A DNA stretch of 64,000 nucleotides from Chloroflexota bacterium (GCA_025699005.1 JAILWI010000001.1:620001-684000), one strand, 5' to 3'; positions 38,142-46,472 are shown, counted from the first letter of the stretch. Numbers and translations are program-made. The notes: generated from the letters alone by a model not told the origin.

Positions 38142-38312
38142 TTGTCGAGGCGACGGCGATGACCCGATACTGATGTCGTCCCGAAGGGGCAAGCGACCGG
38201 ATCACAAGGTTTCGATCATGAGTTCCGGCAGCGGAACCGGAGGCTTCGGCCGGCGGTTCTGACGACAGCGGTGGCTTCGGCCGCCGAGGTCGGACGCCTG
38301 TTCCTTCGGGAC
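38142..38312 (+). ncRNA. Candidate structured RNA, copy A (promoter plus RNA)
   Basis: TTGTCG and GATACT with an 18-bp spacer (38142-38171) predict a start near 38178, where GTCCCGAAGG begins. This 10-mer pairs exactly with CCTTCGGGAC at 38303-38312, closing a 135-nt RNA. Inside are two hairpins with GGC-UUCG-GCC tips. The first is extended by GAACC/GGUUC, the second is a 7-bp stem CGGUGGC/GCCGCCG. A second copy at 47542-47684 keeps the promoter spacing and pairs with different bases in the stem. It resembles no family I can name. Confidence 0.6.
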
Positions 38313-38340
38313 ATTTCGCGCGCCCGCGAAACAGGAGCGA

Positions 38341-38379
38341 CAGAAAAGAGACCGGCCCCACGCTCGTGGAGCCGGTCTC
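38341..38379 (-). terminator. Rho-independent terminator of the protease gene
   Basis: On the minus strand a 9-bp stem GAGACCGGC/GCCGGTCTC is followed directly by TTTTCTG. It lies about 25 bases past the stop of the serine protease gene and faces away from the candidate RNA copy A. Confidence 0.75.
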
Positions 38380-38403
38380 GTGTTGCCGAGGAGGGTTGGT
38401 CCT

Positions 38404-39374
38404 CTAGGGGACGATGGTGTTGCTCGTCGCCTGGTTCGCCGCCGAGTACACGTCCGCGGTGTCGGCATTGAACTTTGGACCGTGCATCGCGGTCACGCCG
38501 CTGTAGCCGTACGAGTTGACCGAGCTCAAGGAACCGGAGCCCGTGCTCGTCGAGAAGTTCGACATCCAGGGTCCTCCCGATGACCCCCCGGTCATGTTGC
38601 AGGGCAATCCCCACGTCAGCTCGTCGTTGTACGGATCCTCGAAGATCGACCCCGAGCAGTACACGAGATCCTCCCCTTGTACTTCTGCGCGGCCGGATAG
38701 CCGAAGGCATACGCGGTCTGGCCGGCGGCCGTGAATCCGGGGATGGCGACGCCGAAGGCGCCGACCGTCGCATCCAGCTGCGCCGTGCGGCTGTGCCCGC
38801 CGGGACCGGCGACCGCGAACGCGAAGTCGTGAACGGTCGCCTGCGTGTTGAAGCTGCCCGCCGATGCGTAGCCGCTGTGCACGACGAGGGCCTGCGCGGT
38901 CCAGCAGCCGTACTCCGTCTGCGAGCACGTGAACGTCGGTGACTGGTCGAAGTCGGGGATGAACAGCCAGTTTTCGGCGAACGCGCCGGCCGTCTCGTCG
39001 TAGGCGCAGTGCCCGGCCGTGAGGACCAGCGAATAGCCCGTACGCGAGTCCGAGGCGACCGCGCCGGAGCACACGTAGCCGCTCCCGCCCATCTCGAAGT
39101 ACACCTTGCCGGCGCGCTCCTTGATGGCGCCGTTTCCGTTCCAGCTGGCGCCGGTCGTCCCGCCGCTCCCACTTCCCGGCTTGCCGCGTACTTCGAATCC
39201 GCGTCCGGGCTGGTAGACGAAGTCTCGCGGGGTGGCGGCCGCCATCCGGGCCGGTGTCCAGTGGGCCACGATTCGCTCGTGCTGGTTGGCGGCCGGCTCG
39301 CGCGCCTGGAGCGGCGCAGCAGCGGCCATGACCAGCAGGGCGGCGCTGGCCAGTGCGAAGAGACGTCGACGCAT
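38404..39374 (-). pseudogene. Secreted trypsin-like serine protease, frameshifted
   Basis: About 322 aa if restored. A signal peptide (MRRRLFALASAALLVMAAAAPLQA) precedes a trypsin-like domain with His in LTAGHCAYDE, Asp in ATVHDFAFAV and Ser in MTGGSSGGPW. The Ser lies in another reading frame: after YPAAQKYKG the frame breaks at a four-G run (CCCC at 38673-38676 on the plus strand), and one extra G would restore GEDLVYCSGSIFEDPYND. As written it loses the catalytic Ser. Both halves show coding character, so this is a sequencing error, recent inactivation or phase variation. A terminator follows it. Confidence 0.85.
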
Positions 39375-39547
39375 GTGATCCTCCCTCTGGTTATCCGGTC
39401 TGGGCGCTCGGATGGAGCGGAGTATGCCGTCACCGGATGCCTCGCACTACCCCTTGCGGTGCGGCTGTGACCGCGGGCACCACCGAACCGAACCATGTCC
39501 GGGGGAGTACGTTCTTCGAGAGCGACGATCCATGATCGGAGGCAGCC

Positions 39548-40306
39548 ATGGGAACCGAGGACGATCGCGCCAGCGTTCGCGTGAAGGACGTCCGGCTGCC
39601 CGACGGCGGCGAAGCCTACGTCGTCGAACCGGATGGCGGCGGCCGCGGACCGGGAGTCCTGTTCCTCCACTGGTTCGACACCGAGGCGCCGGACGGAAAC
39701 CGCAGCCAGTTCCTGGACGAGGCCTCCGAGCTGGCGATCGAGATCGGCGCCGTGTCGCTGCTCCCGCAGGGCCGGTTTCCGTGGGCCGCGGCGCCGGCAT
39801 CGGCGTCCGATGACGGGAAGCGGATCGGGTCGGAGGTCGCCGCGCATCGGGCCGCGCTCGACCTTCTCGTCGCTCGCCATGACGTCGATGCGGGGCGGAT
39901 CGGCCTCGTGGGGCATGACTTCGGAGGCATGCACGGCGTGCTCCTGGCGGCGGACGACCCCCGGATCGCGTGCCTCGCACTCCAGGCAGTCACCCCGCGC
40001 TGGGGAGATTGGTTCCTGCCGTTCTGGCCGATCGCCGGGGACCGCCACGACTACCTGCGCGCCCTGGCTCCGCTCGACCCGATCGCGCGCATCCCGGACA
40101 TCGCGCCCCGACCCCTCCTGCTCCAGTTCGCGCGGAACGACTTCTACATCGCGGCCATGACCGGTCTCGAGCTGCGGCGAGCAGCCGGAGAGGAGGCCGA
40201 CATGCGCGCGTATGACACCGACCACGCCATGCGAGACCCGACGGCGCGCCGCGATCGGCTCGAATTCCTTCGCGAGCACCTTGGCGGAGGCGCCTCTTCC
40301 GGCTGA
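39548..40306 (+). CDS. Dienelactone hydrolase-family protein with Asp nucleophile position
   Basis: 252 aa alpha/beta hydrolase. The nucleophile elbow reads VGHDFGGMHG (near 122), with Asp where dienelactone hydrolases have Cys and most hydrolases have Ser; Asp nucleophiles are known in haloalkane dehalogenases and epoxide hydrolases. A later Asp (NDFYIA region) and His in YDTDHAMRDP complete a triad. No signal peptide. The ATG is supported by GGAGGCAGCC upstream. Substrate unknown; a dehalogenase-like or epoxide-type reaction is possible. Confidence 0.82.
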   Translation: MGTEDDRASVRVKDVRLPDGGEAYVVEPDGGGRGPGVLFLHWFDTEAPDGNRSQFLDEASELAIEIGAVSLLPQGRFPWAAAPASASDDGKRIGSEVAAHRAALDLLVARHDVDAGRIGLVGHDFGGMHGVLLAADDPRIACLALQAVTPRWGDWFLPFWPIAGDRHDYLRALAPLDPIARIPDIAPRPLLLQFARNDFYIAAMTGLELRRAAGEEADMRAYDTDHAMRDPTARRDRLEFLREHLGGGASSG

Positions 40307-40391
40307 GGAGCGATCGAGGCGGGGTTGCGTCCCGGCGGTATGCTGGCCGGGCCGTTATGCCCTTCGGCGGAAGTGGGGGAAAGCTTCCCGC

Positions 40392-40487
40392 ATGGAGGTG
40401 CTGCGCGTGGATCTGGCGGTCGGACGAGAGCTGCTCGTCATCATCCTGCTCGTGATCGCCGTGACCGGAACGATGTGGATCCTGTAG
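40392..40487 (+). CDS. Small single-span membrane peptide (31 aa)
   Basis: MEVLRVDLAVGRELLVIILLVIAVTGTMWIL is a 31-residue peptide made almost entirely of one membrane helix with a short charged N-terminus. TATGCT lies about 45 bases upstream as a possible -10 and GGGGGA about 13 bases before the ATG. The track shows it only as the tail of a longer ORF in that frame. Evidence is modest. Confidence 0.4.
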   Translation: MEVLRVDLAVGRELLVIILLVIAVTGTMWIL

Positions 40488-40520
40488 GCCACGCGCCGAT
40501 CACCCCGCTGAGCAACGACG

Positions 40521-41342
40521 CTATTCCGGGAAGTGCCAGCGTCCGACGCGTGACGCCAGCTGCTCGGGCTGGAGAATCTCGATCGATCCGGCCGCCGTGG
40601 CCACGACGCCGTCGTGGCGAAACTCCTGGAGGACGCGGGCGACCACCTCGCGCGCCGTGCCGACCGCCTCGGCAAGCTCCTGCTGCGTGACGCGCGCCAC
40701 GAGCCGCTTCGTGTCATCCGCCGGCTGGGCCAGATCGAGGAGGTGTCCCGCGACCCGCTCCGCCATCGTCCCGAAGGCATGCGCGGCGAGCGTCGCGTAC
40801 GTGTCCTGGAGTCGCTGGCTCAACGCGTCGACGACCTGATTCGCCGCGGTCGCATCGCTCGCGATGACCTGGCGAAGGTCCTCGATGTCGAATTCCAGGA
40901 TGACGCACGGCGTCACGGCGGAGATCCCCAAGGGGGCGCGCTTCCCGATGATCGGGAATGGACTGCCGATCAGCTCACCCGGACGCACGTAGCGGATGGT
41001 GAGCATCCGACCGCCGCCGGCGGCCAGATAGGCGCGGGCGACCCCCGATTCGACGACGCCCGACCGCGTCCACCCGGCCATCGGCGGAAAGATCGCCCCG
41101 CCCGCTGAAACCTCGCGGCGGGATGCCGATCGGACGAGCCGATCCCGGACGGTCCGGCTCAGGCCGGAGAGGAACGAGCCGTCCAGATCGCGCCAGTGCG
41201 AACTGTCCGTTGCAGCACCTCCATCCGACCCACGCTCGGGCTCACCGCACGGACGTGTGACCTCGGTCACGGACCACCGGCGCCCGGCCCCATCCGATCG
41301 ACGGATGGTAGCCGGGGGGACGATCGTGTGTGATGCGCACAT
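40521..41342 (-). CDS. Crp/Fnr-family transcriptional regulator
   Basis: Up to 273 aa. A cNMP-binding-like beta-barrel domain (SGLSRTVRDRLVRSASRREVSAGGAIFPPMAGW onward) is joined to a Crp-type HTH with RVTQQELAEAVGTAREVVARVLQEFRHDGVV. The barrel lacks the usual RPAA/cAMP-contact pattern, so the ligand is unknown. The start is uncertain: ATG 41342 gives 273 aa, GTG 41270 gives 249 aa, closer to the family norm. A CRP-like site lies at 41256-41271. It is divergent from the exported-protein/signal-peptidase cassette. Confidence 0.88.
   Translation of the reverse strand: MCASHTIVPPATIRRSDGAGRRWSVTEVTRPCGEPERGSDGGAATDSSHWRDLDGSFLSGLSRTVRDRLVRSASRREVSAGGAIFPPMAGWTRSGVVESGVARAYLAAGGGRMLTIRYVRPGELIGSPFPIIGKRAPLGISAVTPCVILEFDIEDLRQVIASDATAANQVVDALSQRLQDTYATLAAHAFGTMAERVAGHLLDLAQPADDTKRLVARVTQQELAEAVGTAREVVARVLQEFRHDGVVATAAGSIEILQPEQLASRVGRWHFPE
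41256..41271. promoter_or_regulatory. CRP-like binding site
   Basis: TGTGA-CCTCGG-TCACG matches the CRP/FNR-type pattern TGTGA-N6-TCACA at nine of ten positions. It lies at the start of the Crp/Fnr gene and 115 bp before the divergent cassette, so it may serve autoregulation or the cassette. Confidence 0.55.
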
Positions 41343-41386
41343 TGCACATGCTTATCACTCCCTGATCCCCGTTCTGGAGCAACACA

Positions 41387-41776
41387 ATGAAGCGGATTCT
41401 CTTCGTGGCCCTCGCCGGACTCTTCACGTTCGGCGGCGTGTATGGCCTCGCGGCCAGCTTGAACCTGACGTCGGACGGCCTCGGCGCCGCGACCCAGGTC
41501 GTGGCCGGCTGTCAGGCGGGCACGCTGACGGCCACGTACACGTCGTCCTACTCGGCCTCAACTCCCGGCTACACCGTTCCGACGGTGACCGTCACGGGCC
41601 TGGCGTCGACCTGCTACAGCAAGGCATACCGGATCACCCTCACCGGTGCGGGCAACGCATCCCTGGGTGAGGCCACGGGCACGACACCAGCGTCCGGAAC
41701 GAGCTTTGCCGCCACGTTCTCGCCGGCGGTGAGCGCCACCTCGATCACCGGCGTCTCGATCGTCATCAGCGGCTGA
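41387..41776 (+). CDS. Exported protein of SipW-type cassette (1)
   Basis: 129 aa. The N-terminal hydrophobic segment (MKRILFVALAGLFTFGGVYG) leads into AASLNLTSDGLGA, then a Thr/Ser/Ala/Gly-rich beta-type domain with one Cys pair (AGCQAGT, STCYSKAY). The segment resembles the TasA/camelysin class of short non-lipoprotein signal sequences processed by SipW-type peptidases. GGAG lies nine bases before the ATG. First gene of the four-gene cassette; likely a surface or matrix protein. Confidence 0.75.
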   Translation: MKRILFVALAGLFTFGGVYGLAASLNLTSDGLGAATQVVAGCQAGTLTATYTSSYSASTPGYTVPTVTVTGLASTCYSKAYRITLTGAGNASLGEATGTTPASGTSFAATFSPAVSATSITGVSIVISG

Positions 41777-41833
41777 TCCGATTGACCGGTGGGTCCCTGT
41801 GACGTGACCCACCGGCGATCGGCCGCGAGAGCC

Positions 41834-42211
41834 ATGACGATGAGCGGGTGGCGCGCGCTGGTCACCACGGTGCTCGGCACTGCCGCCGCCGCGAGCTTCG
41901 GTGCCGCGGCGTCGCTGGCCCTCTCCACCGGCTCGCTGGGGTTTGCCACCGTCGCGACACCTCGGTGCACGACGACGGCCATGGCCGTGACTCCGGCGCT
42001 CACCGCGACCACGATCTCGAGCGTCACGGTCGGCGCCGTCCCATCCGCGTGCGGCGGGGCGACGCTGAACGTGACAGCTGATGACGGCACATCGGCGGCG
42101 AGCGGAACCGCCGTCATCCCGGGTGGCGGAGGAACGGTGAGCGTGGCCCTCACGGGGGCGGCGTCGCTGCTCACCTCGGTGCGCGTAGATCTCGTGATCG
42201 TCGGCCCATGA
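41834..42211 (+). CDS. Exported protein of SipW-type cassette (2)
   Basis: 125 aa. Start at ATG 41834 (MTMSGWRALVTTVLG) inside the longer track ORF. A signal segment (VTTVLGTAAAASFGAAASL) gives way to an AASLALSTGSLG motif, mirroring AASLNLTSDGLG in the preceding protein, followed by a Thr-rich domain with a Cys pair (PRCTTTA, SACGGA). Its stop overlaps the next gene (ATGA). Confidence 0.75.
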   Translation: MTMSGWRALVTTVLGTAAAASFGAAASLALSTGSLGFATVATPRCTTTAMAVTPALTATTISSVTVGAVPSACGGATLNVTADDGTSAASGTAVIPGGGGTVSVALTGAASLLTSVRVDLVIVGP

Positions 42212-42936
42212 TCAGCCGACCCGCCTCTCACCTCCGGCGCGTCGCCATTCCGGTGGCGCTCGCGATCGGTTTCTCGGGCGCCATCGGCCAGGCGGCGAGC
42301 CTCACCCTCGCGTCGCAGCCGCTCACCCCCGTGCGAACGTGCGTGATCACCGCCACCCCGGCGACCACCACGTCGGTGATCGACGCGGAGGTCCGGCAGG
42401 CGACCGCAACCACCAACTACGGCACCGCTACCACCCTGGTCGTGTCGTCCGGCGTGAACGCCAACCGACGGGCCTACGTGATGTTCAACCTCGCGGCCTG
42501 TTCCCCGGCGATCCCCTCCACCGCCACGATCCAACTGGCGACGCTGCGGCTGTACGCGAGCGCGCTGCCCGCTGCCTGCCGCACCCTGGACGTCTTCCGG
42601 GCGACGGCCTCCTGGACCGAGGCCGGGATCACGTGGAACAACCAGCCGTTCGGGGCGACGATCAACAACCCCGCGAACACGTCCCGGACGGACTCGTTCA
42701 ACATCGGCACACCGGCCGGGTGCGAGAACCTGACGGTGGGTGCGTACATCACGGGCGCCACGGTGACCGCCGACGTCGCGAGCTTCGTTGCAGGCGGCGC
42801 GACGAACTTCGGGTGGATGATCCGGGATGACGTCGAAGGTTCGACGACGGCTCGCACCGTGACCTTCTCGGCGAAGAATCTGGGAACGCTGGCACAGGCC
42901 CCTCAGCTCATCGTCAGCTACGTGGCCGTCCCGTGA
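42208..42936 (+). CDS. Exported DNRLRE-domain protein of SipW-type cassette (3)
   Basis: 242 aa. A signal segment (VAIPVALAIGFSGAIGQ) is followed by AASLTLASQPLT, the third instance of the AASLxL motif. The body is a DNRLRE/CBM96-like beta-sandwich domain (SVIDAEVRQATATTNYGTATTLVVSSG, RRAYVMFNL, TLRLYASAL, ASWTEAGITWNNQP, WMIRDDVEG), a module of secreted carbohydrate-linked and surface proteins. It is coupled to its neighbours by ATGA and GTGA overlaps. Confidence 0.88.
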   Translation: MISRPASHLRRVAIPVALAIGFSGAIGQAASLTLASQPLTPVRTCVITATPATTTSVIDAEVRQATATTNYGTATTLVVSSGVNANRRAYVMFNLAACSPAIPSTATIQLATLRLYASALPAACRTLDVFRATASWTEAGITWNNQPFGATINNPANTSRTDSFNIGTPAGCENLTVGAYITGATVTADVASFVAGGATNFGWMIRDDVEGSTTARTVTFSAKNLGTLAQAPQLIVSYVAVP

Positions 42937-43469
42937 GCCGTCGCCTGTCGAGCCTCGCCGGCACGATCCTGCTCGTCGTCCTGTTCGGCGTGTGGTTCGG
43001 GCTGTTCCGGCCCGTGAGCCTGGGCGGACCGGCCACCTGGGTCGTGATCCGGGGTTCGTCCATGCTGCCGGTCTACGACACCGGTGACCTCGTGATCATG
43101 CATGCGGCATCCGCCTATTCGGTCGGCGACATCGTGGCCTATCGCGTGCCGGCCGGCGAGATCGGCGAGGGTCGCGTGGTGGTGCATCGCCTCGTCGGTG
43201 GGTCGTCCAGCGGGTTCGAGGTCCTTGGTGACAACAACGAGTCGGTCGATCCCTGGCACCCGAGCTCTGCGGACATCCTCGGCCGCCCGTGGATCACGCT
43301 CCCGGGTGTCGGGCGGGTGATCACGTGGCTCCACCAGCCCGTGGTGCTCGCGGCCCTGGCTGCGGCCGTCGTCGTCTCGATGCTGGTCGGGGGTGCATCA
43401 CCCGAAGGACACGAGCGTCGGCGACGTGAGATCGCACCCGAGGCGGAGCCGGCGGCGCCGCCGTCGTGA
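42933..43469 (+). CDS. SipW-type signal peptidase I
   Basis: 178 aa membrane protease. A membrane segment at the N-terminus is followed by the catalytic Ser block VIRGSSMLPVYDTGDLVIM, then a box with His (GRVVVHRLVG) where bacterial LepB has Lys, and VLGDNNESVDPW; a second membrane helix is near the C-terminus. The Ser-His type belongs to the archaeal/ER/SipW group (S26B). GTG start overlaps the previous stop (GTGA). It likely cleaves the three exported proteins encoded upstream. Confidence 0.92.
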   Translation: MSRRLSSLAGTILLVVLFGVWFGLFRPVSLGGPATWVVIRGSSMLPVYDTGDLVIMHAASAYSVGDIVAYRVPAGEIGEGRVVVHRLVGGSSSGFEVLGDNNESVDPWHPSSADILGRPWITLPGVGRVITWLHQPVVLAALAAAVVVSMLVGGASPEGHERRRREIAPEAEPAAPPS

Positions 43470-43481
43470 GACCGAAGCCGG

Positions 43482-44165
<684 letters not shown>

Positions 44166-44171
44166 GCGCGA

Positions 44172-44177
44172 AGTCTA
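44172..44177 (-). promoter_or_regulatory. -10 box of msrA
   Basis: TAGACT on the minus strand is six bases upstream of the msrA ATG, another leaderless arrangement. Confidence 0.55.
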
Positions 44178-44223
44178 CGCCTGATTCATGACGATCTCGT
44201 GACGGCAGGATCGAAGCCGCGGA

Positions 44224-44461
44224 TCAGCCGGCGTTGGACAACCCCTGCTCCAGCTTGGTCTCGACCACGTCCTCGAGCGGGACGCTGCGGATCGGCTCGA
44301 GCGTCACCGTCGCGAACTCGCTGGCAGGGTTCATGTCGCGCATGACACCGCGGACCCGGTACGTGACGCTCTCGCCATTCTCCACGAGCGTCATCGGCTC
44401 GCCCGGGCGCCAGAATCGATCACGGGGCCAGGGCAGGTGTCGCTCGATCGTGGGGGGGCAT
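44224..44461 (-). pseudogene. Small protein, probably frameshifted at a C7 run
   Basis: The frame reading RHLPWPRDRFWRPGEPMTLVENGESV and ending in LEQGLSNAG has coding character. It joins GAGGA-ATGC-ATG-CCCCCCC at its 5' end, but seven C residues (G run at 44452-44458 on the plus strand) put the ATG out of frame; six would give MPPTIERHLPWPRD, about 78 aa. Alternatively translation starts at ATG 44394 and yields 56 aa. No family recognised. Confidence 0.45.
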
Positions 44462-44554
44462 GCATTCCTCGTCGGTTGGGCAGGGACTGATCCTACGGGG
44501 TCGCATGGCTTCCCCGTATGGCCCGATTCGCAGATTCCGGGCGATGCGGACCGA

Positions 44555-44560
44555 TACCAT
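44555..44560 (+). promoter_or_regulatory. -10 box of thioesterase gene
   Basis: TACCAT lies six bases before the ATG at 44567. Confidence 0.5.
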
Positions 44561-44566
44561 CGGGTC

Positions 44567-44953
44567 ATGACGACCGATCCGTCCGACATTCCCGAGGTCC
44601 GGCTGGCGGAGCTCATCATGCCGAACCGGACGAACCACCATGGAACGCTGTTCGGTGGCCATGCGCTCGGCCTGATGGACCACGCCGGATGGGTGGCCGC
44701 AACTCGATGCGCGCGCCGCACGATGGTGACGGTGGCCTCGGACCGCGTCGAGTTCAAGGTCCCGGTGCGCGCGGGCCAGCTCGTGGAGCTCGTCGCCCGG
44801 GTCAGCGCCGTCGGACGCACCTCGGTCACCGTCGGCGTCGACATGTATGCCGAGGACGTGGCCACCGGCGAGCGGCGTCTCGCGACGTCGGGATCCTTCG
44901 TGTTCGTCGCCCTCGACGACCAAGGTCGTCCCACCCCGATCGCCGGGTCCTGA
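44567..44953 (+). CDS. Acyl-CoA thioesterase (hotdog fold)
   Basis: 128 aa single hotdog domain like YciA/BACH acyl-CoA hydrolases. Diagnostic are LIMPNRTNHHGTLFGGHALGLMD (with the catalytic Asp and Gly-Gly turn), ASDRVEFKVPVRAGQLVEL and GRTSVTVGVDMYAED. It releases CoA from fatty acyl-CoA in the cytoplasm. ATG 44567 is chosen over the long upstream track ORF. Confidence 0.92.
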   Translation: MTTDPSDIPEVRLAELIMPNRTNHHGTLFGGHALGLMDHAGWVAATRCARRTMVTVASDRVEFKVPVRAGQLVELVARVSAVGRTSVTVGVDMYAEDVATGERRLATSGSFVFVALDDQGRPTPIAGS

Positions 44954-45194
44954 CGCCCCGTCCGTCGGGGATGAACGTTTCGCCCACCCGCACCGTATCC
45001 ATGGCACGAGGCGGGTAGGTCCGAAGACGCCATCGCAACCCTCCTCGTCCGTCCGCCGTGACACCGCGGCGCGGCCCAGGGGCGTGGGTCGCGCCGCAAC
45101 TCGTTCCCGTCAGGCTTCCCGAGGCCGTTGACCCTGTGCATCCCCGGTGACGCAGGTGGCGGCGCGCGGCGGAGCGAGCACTGAACGGACGACA

Positions 45195-45229
45195 AACGCC
45201 CCGGTCGGTCTCGGTCCGATCGGGGCGTT
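45195..45229 (-). terminator. Strong hairpin, likely terminator of the DmpA-type gene
   Basis: AACGCCCCG pairs with CGGGGCGTT over 9 bp with a further TCGG/CCGA inner stem. On the minus strand it lies about 110 bases after the DmpA-type stop and is followed by TTTGTCG, a weak U-tract. It could also be a stand-alone structured element. Confidence 0.45.
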
Positions 45230-45309
45230 CGCCTGGAGGGAGGTTTGGGCTGAGGTGAGTGTCGCTCGCCCGCACCATCGACGAAAGGGACGATGGCCGC
45301 ATGCCGGCG

Positions 45310-45325
45310 TACGTCAAGTGACGTA
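45310..45325. repeat. Perfect palindrome TACGTCA-AG-TGACGTA
   Basis: Seven-base arms around AG, 10 bases from the DmpA-type stop codon. It could form part of a terminator or be a protein-binding site. Confidence 0.6.
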
Positions 45326-45335
45326 GGGGAGGCGA

Positions 45336-46460
45336 TCAGCGCGGGCCGCGGCCGTGGGAGCGCAGCGCGGCCATGACGCGGTCGGGATCCAGGGCATGCG
45401 CCGTGATCCCGTCCCGTCCGACCATCGTCTCGGCGCCGAGCAGCGCGTTTGTGATTGCCTCCTCGGTCGCCTCGGCGGTGGCCTCGAGGAGCGGGTTGAT
45501 CTGCTCGTCGACGACCATGCGAAGGTCGACCGTCGGCCGGGGATCATCCTCGCCGGCGCGGCGTGAGAGCCCGCGATTCCCCGTGGCGAGGGCGATGAAC
45601 AGGTCGCCCGAGCCATGCGACGCGTAGCTGCCCATGCGCGCCACGCCCATGCCGATCCGCTGCGCGAGGCGGGTGCACTGGTGGGGGAGCAGCGGCGCGT
45701 CGGTCGCCGCGATGCCGATGATCGAGCCTCCCTCCGGACCCAGACGGCCGGAGACCTCCTCGACCTGGTCCCAGGGAGACGGAACGTCGTGTCGCGAGAT
45801 CGCCGCTCCGACCGGTACGCCGTCGATGCGCAGCAGCTCCCTCGCCCCGTAGTTCGCCTGGACCAGCACGCCGACGGTCCACGTCCCGGCGCGGCGGGAG
45901 GCGGTGCCGATCCCGCCCTTGAACTCGTGGCAGATCATCCCCGTCCCGCCGCCCACGCTTCCCTCCGCCACCGGGCCGGTGGTCGCAGCGTCCAGGGCAG
46001 CGGCCACGTGCTCGGGACGGACGTGGAAGCCGTTGATGTCGTTCAGCGCGCCGTCGTACGTCTCGCCCACCACCGGCAGGTGCCAGAACGTCTCGTGAAG
46101 TCCATGCGTGGCGGCCGCATGCTCGAGCAGGGCGTCGCGCACGACCCCGACGCTGCTCGTGTTCGTGATGGCGATCGGACCGGCCAGCATGCCCGACTCG
46201 CGGACCCACTCGAGGCCGGTGAGCTCCCCGTTGCCGTTCAGCCGGTGCGCGCCGGCGAAGACCGGCTCGGTCCAGACGTCGCCGTCGTGCGGGATGACAA
46301 CCGTGACGCCGGTGCGCACCGGGCCATGACCGCGGCGCAGGGGTCCCTCGCCGGAGACGAGCGTCGTGTGGCCGACGCGAATGCCGGGGATGTCGGTGAT
46401 CGCGTCGAGGTCGCCCGGCACCATGCGGCCGATGCGAATGCCGAGCTCGGGTGCGCGCAT
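45336..46460 (-). CDS. P1 (DmpA/BapA) family aminopeptidase
   Basis: 374 aa. P1 enzymes are made as a precursor that cuts itself before a Ser, which then becomes the N-terminal nucleophile; they release N-terminal D- or beta-amino acids. ITDIPGIRVGHTTL and GVTVVIPHDGD open the first part, GGTGMICHEFKGGIGTASR follows, and the self-cleavage site is PEGGSIIGIAATDAPLLPHQ (Gly-Ser near 247). TAGACT lies six bases before the ATG. Confidence 0.93.
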   Translation of the reverse strand: MRAPELGIRIGRMVPGDLDAITDIPGIRVGHTTLVSGEGPLRRGHGPVRTGVTVVIPHDGDVWTEPVFAGAHRLNGNGELTGLEWVRESGMLAGPIAITNTSSVGVVRDALLEHAAATHGLHETFWHLPVVGETYDGALNDINGFHVRPEHVAAALDAATTGPVAEGSVGGGTGMICHEFKGGIGTASRRAGTWTVGVLVQANYGARELLRIDGVPVGAAISRHDVPSPWDQVEEVSGRLGPEGGSIIGIAATDAPLLPHQCTRLAQRIGMGVARMGSYASHGSGDLFIALATGNRGLSRRAGEDDPRPTVDLRMVVDEQINPLLEATAEATEEAITNALLGAETMVGRDGITAHALDPDRVMAALRSHGRGPR

Positions 46461-46466
46461 CGGCGC

Positions 46467-46472
46467 AGTCTA
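46467..46472 (-). promoter_or_regulatory. -10 box of the P1 peptidase gene
   Basis: TAGACT on the minus strand is six bases upstream of the ATG at 46460. Confidence 0.5.

Larger units (their letters stand above)
44954..45335. other. 382-bp intergenic region with hairpins, no gene
   Basis: No coding frame with a start and ribosome-binding site is supported. It holds a short CCCCG-CGGGG hairpin after the thioesterase, the strong hairpin at 45195-45229, a CATCG-CGATG hairpin near 45278 and the palindrome at 45310-45325. Confidence 0.6.

Noticed and set aside
38177-38200. CCGAAGGGGCAAG resembles the glycine riboswitch core CCGAAGGGGCAA
   Set aside because: The rest of the glycine aptamer (GGAGAG before it, CUCAGGCAAAAGGAC after it) is absent in both copies, and there is no gene downstream on that strand that glycine would control.
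38086-38312. Reading copies A and B as minus-strand riboswitches for marR-emrB and eamA
   Set aside because: The promoter evidence and C(UUCG)G loops favour the plus strand, and marR has its own strong promoter between it and the element. It stays possible as an antisense arrangement.
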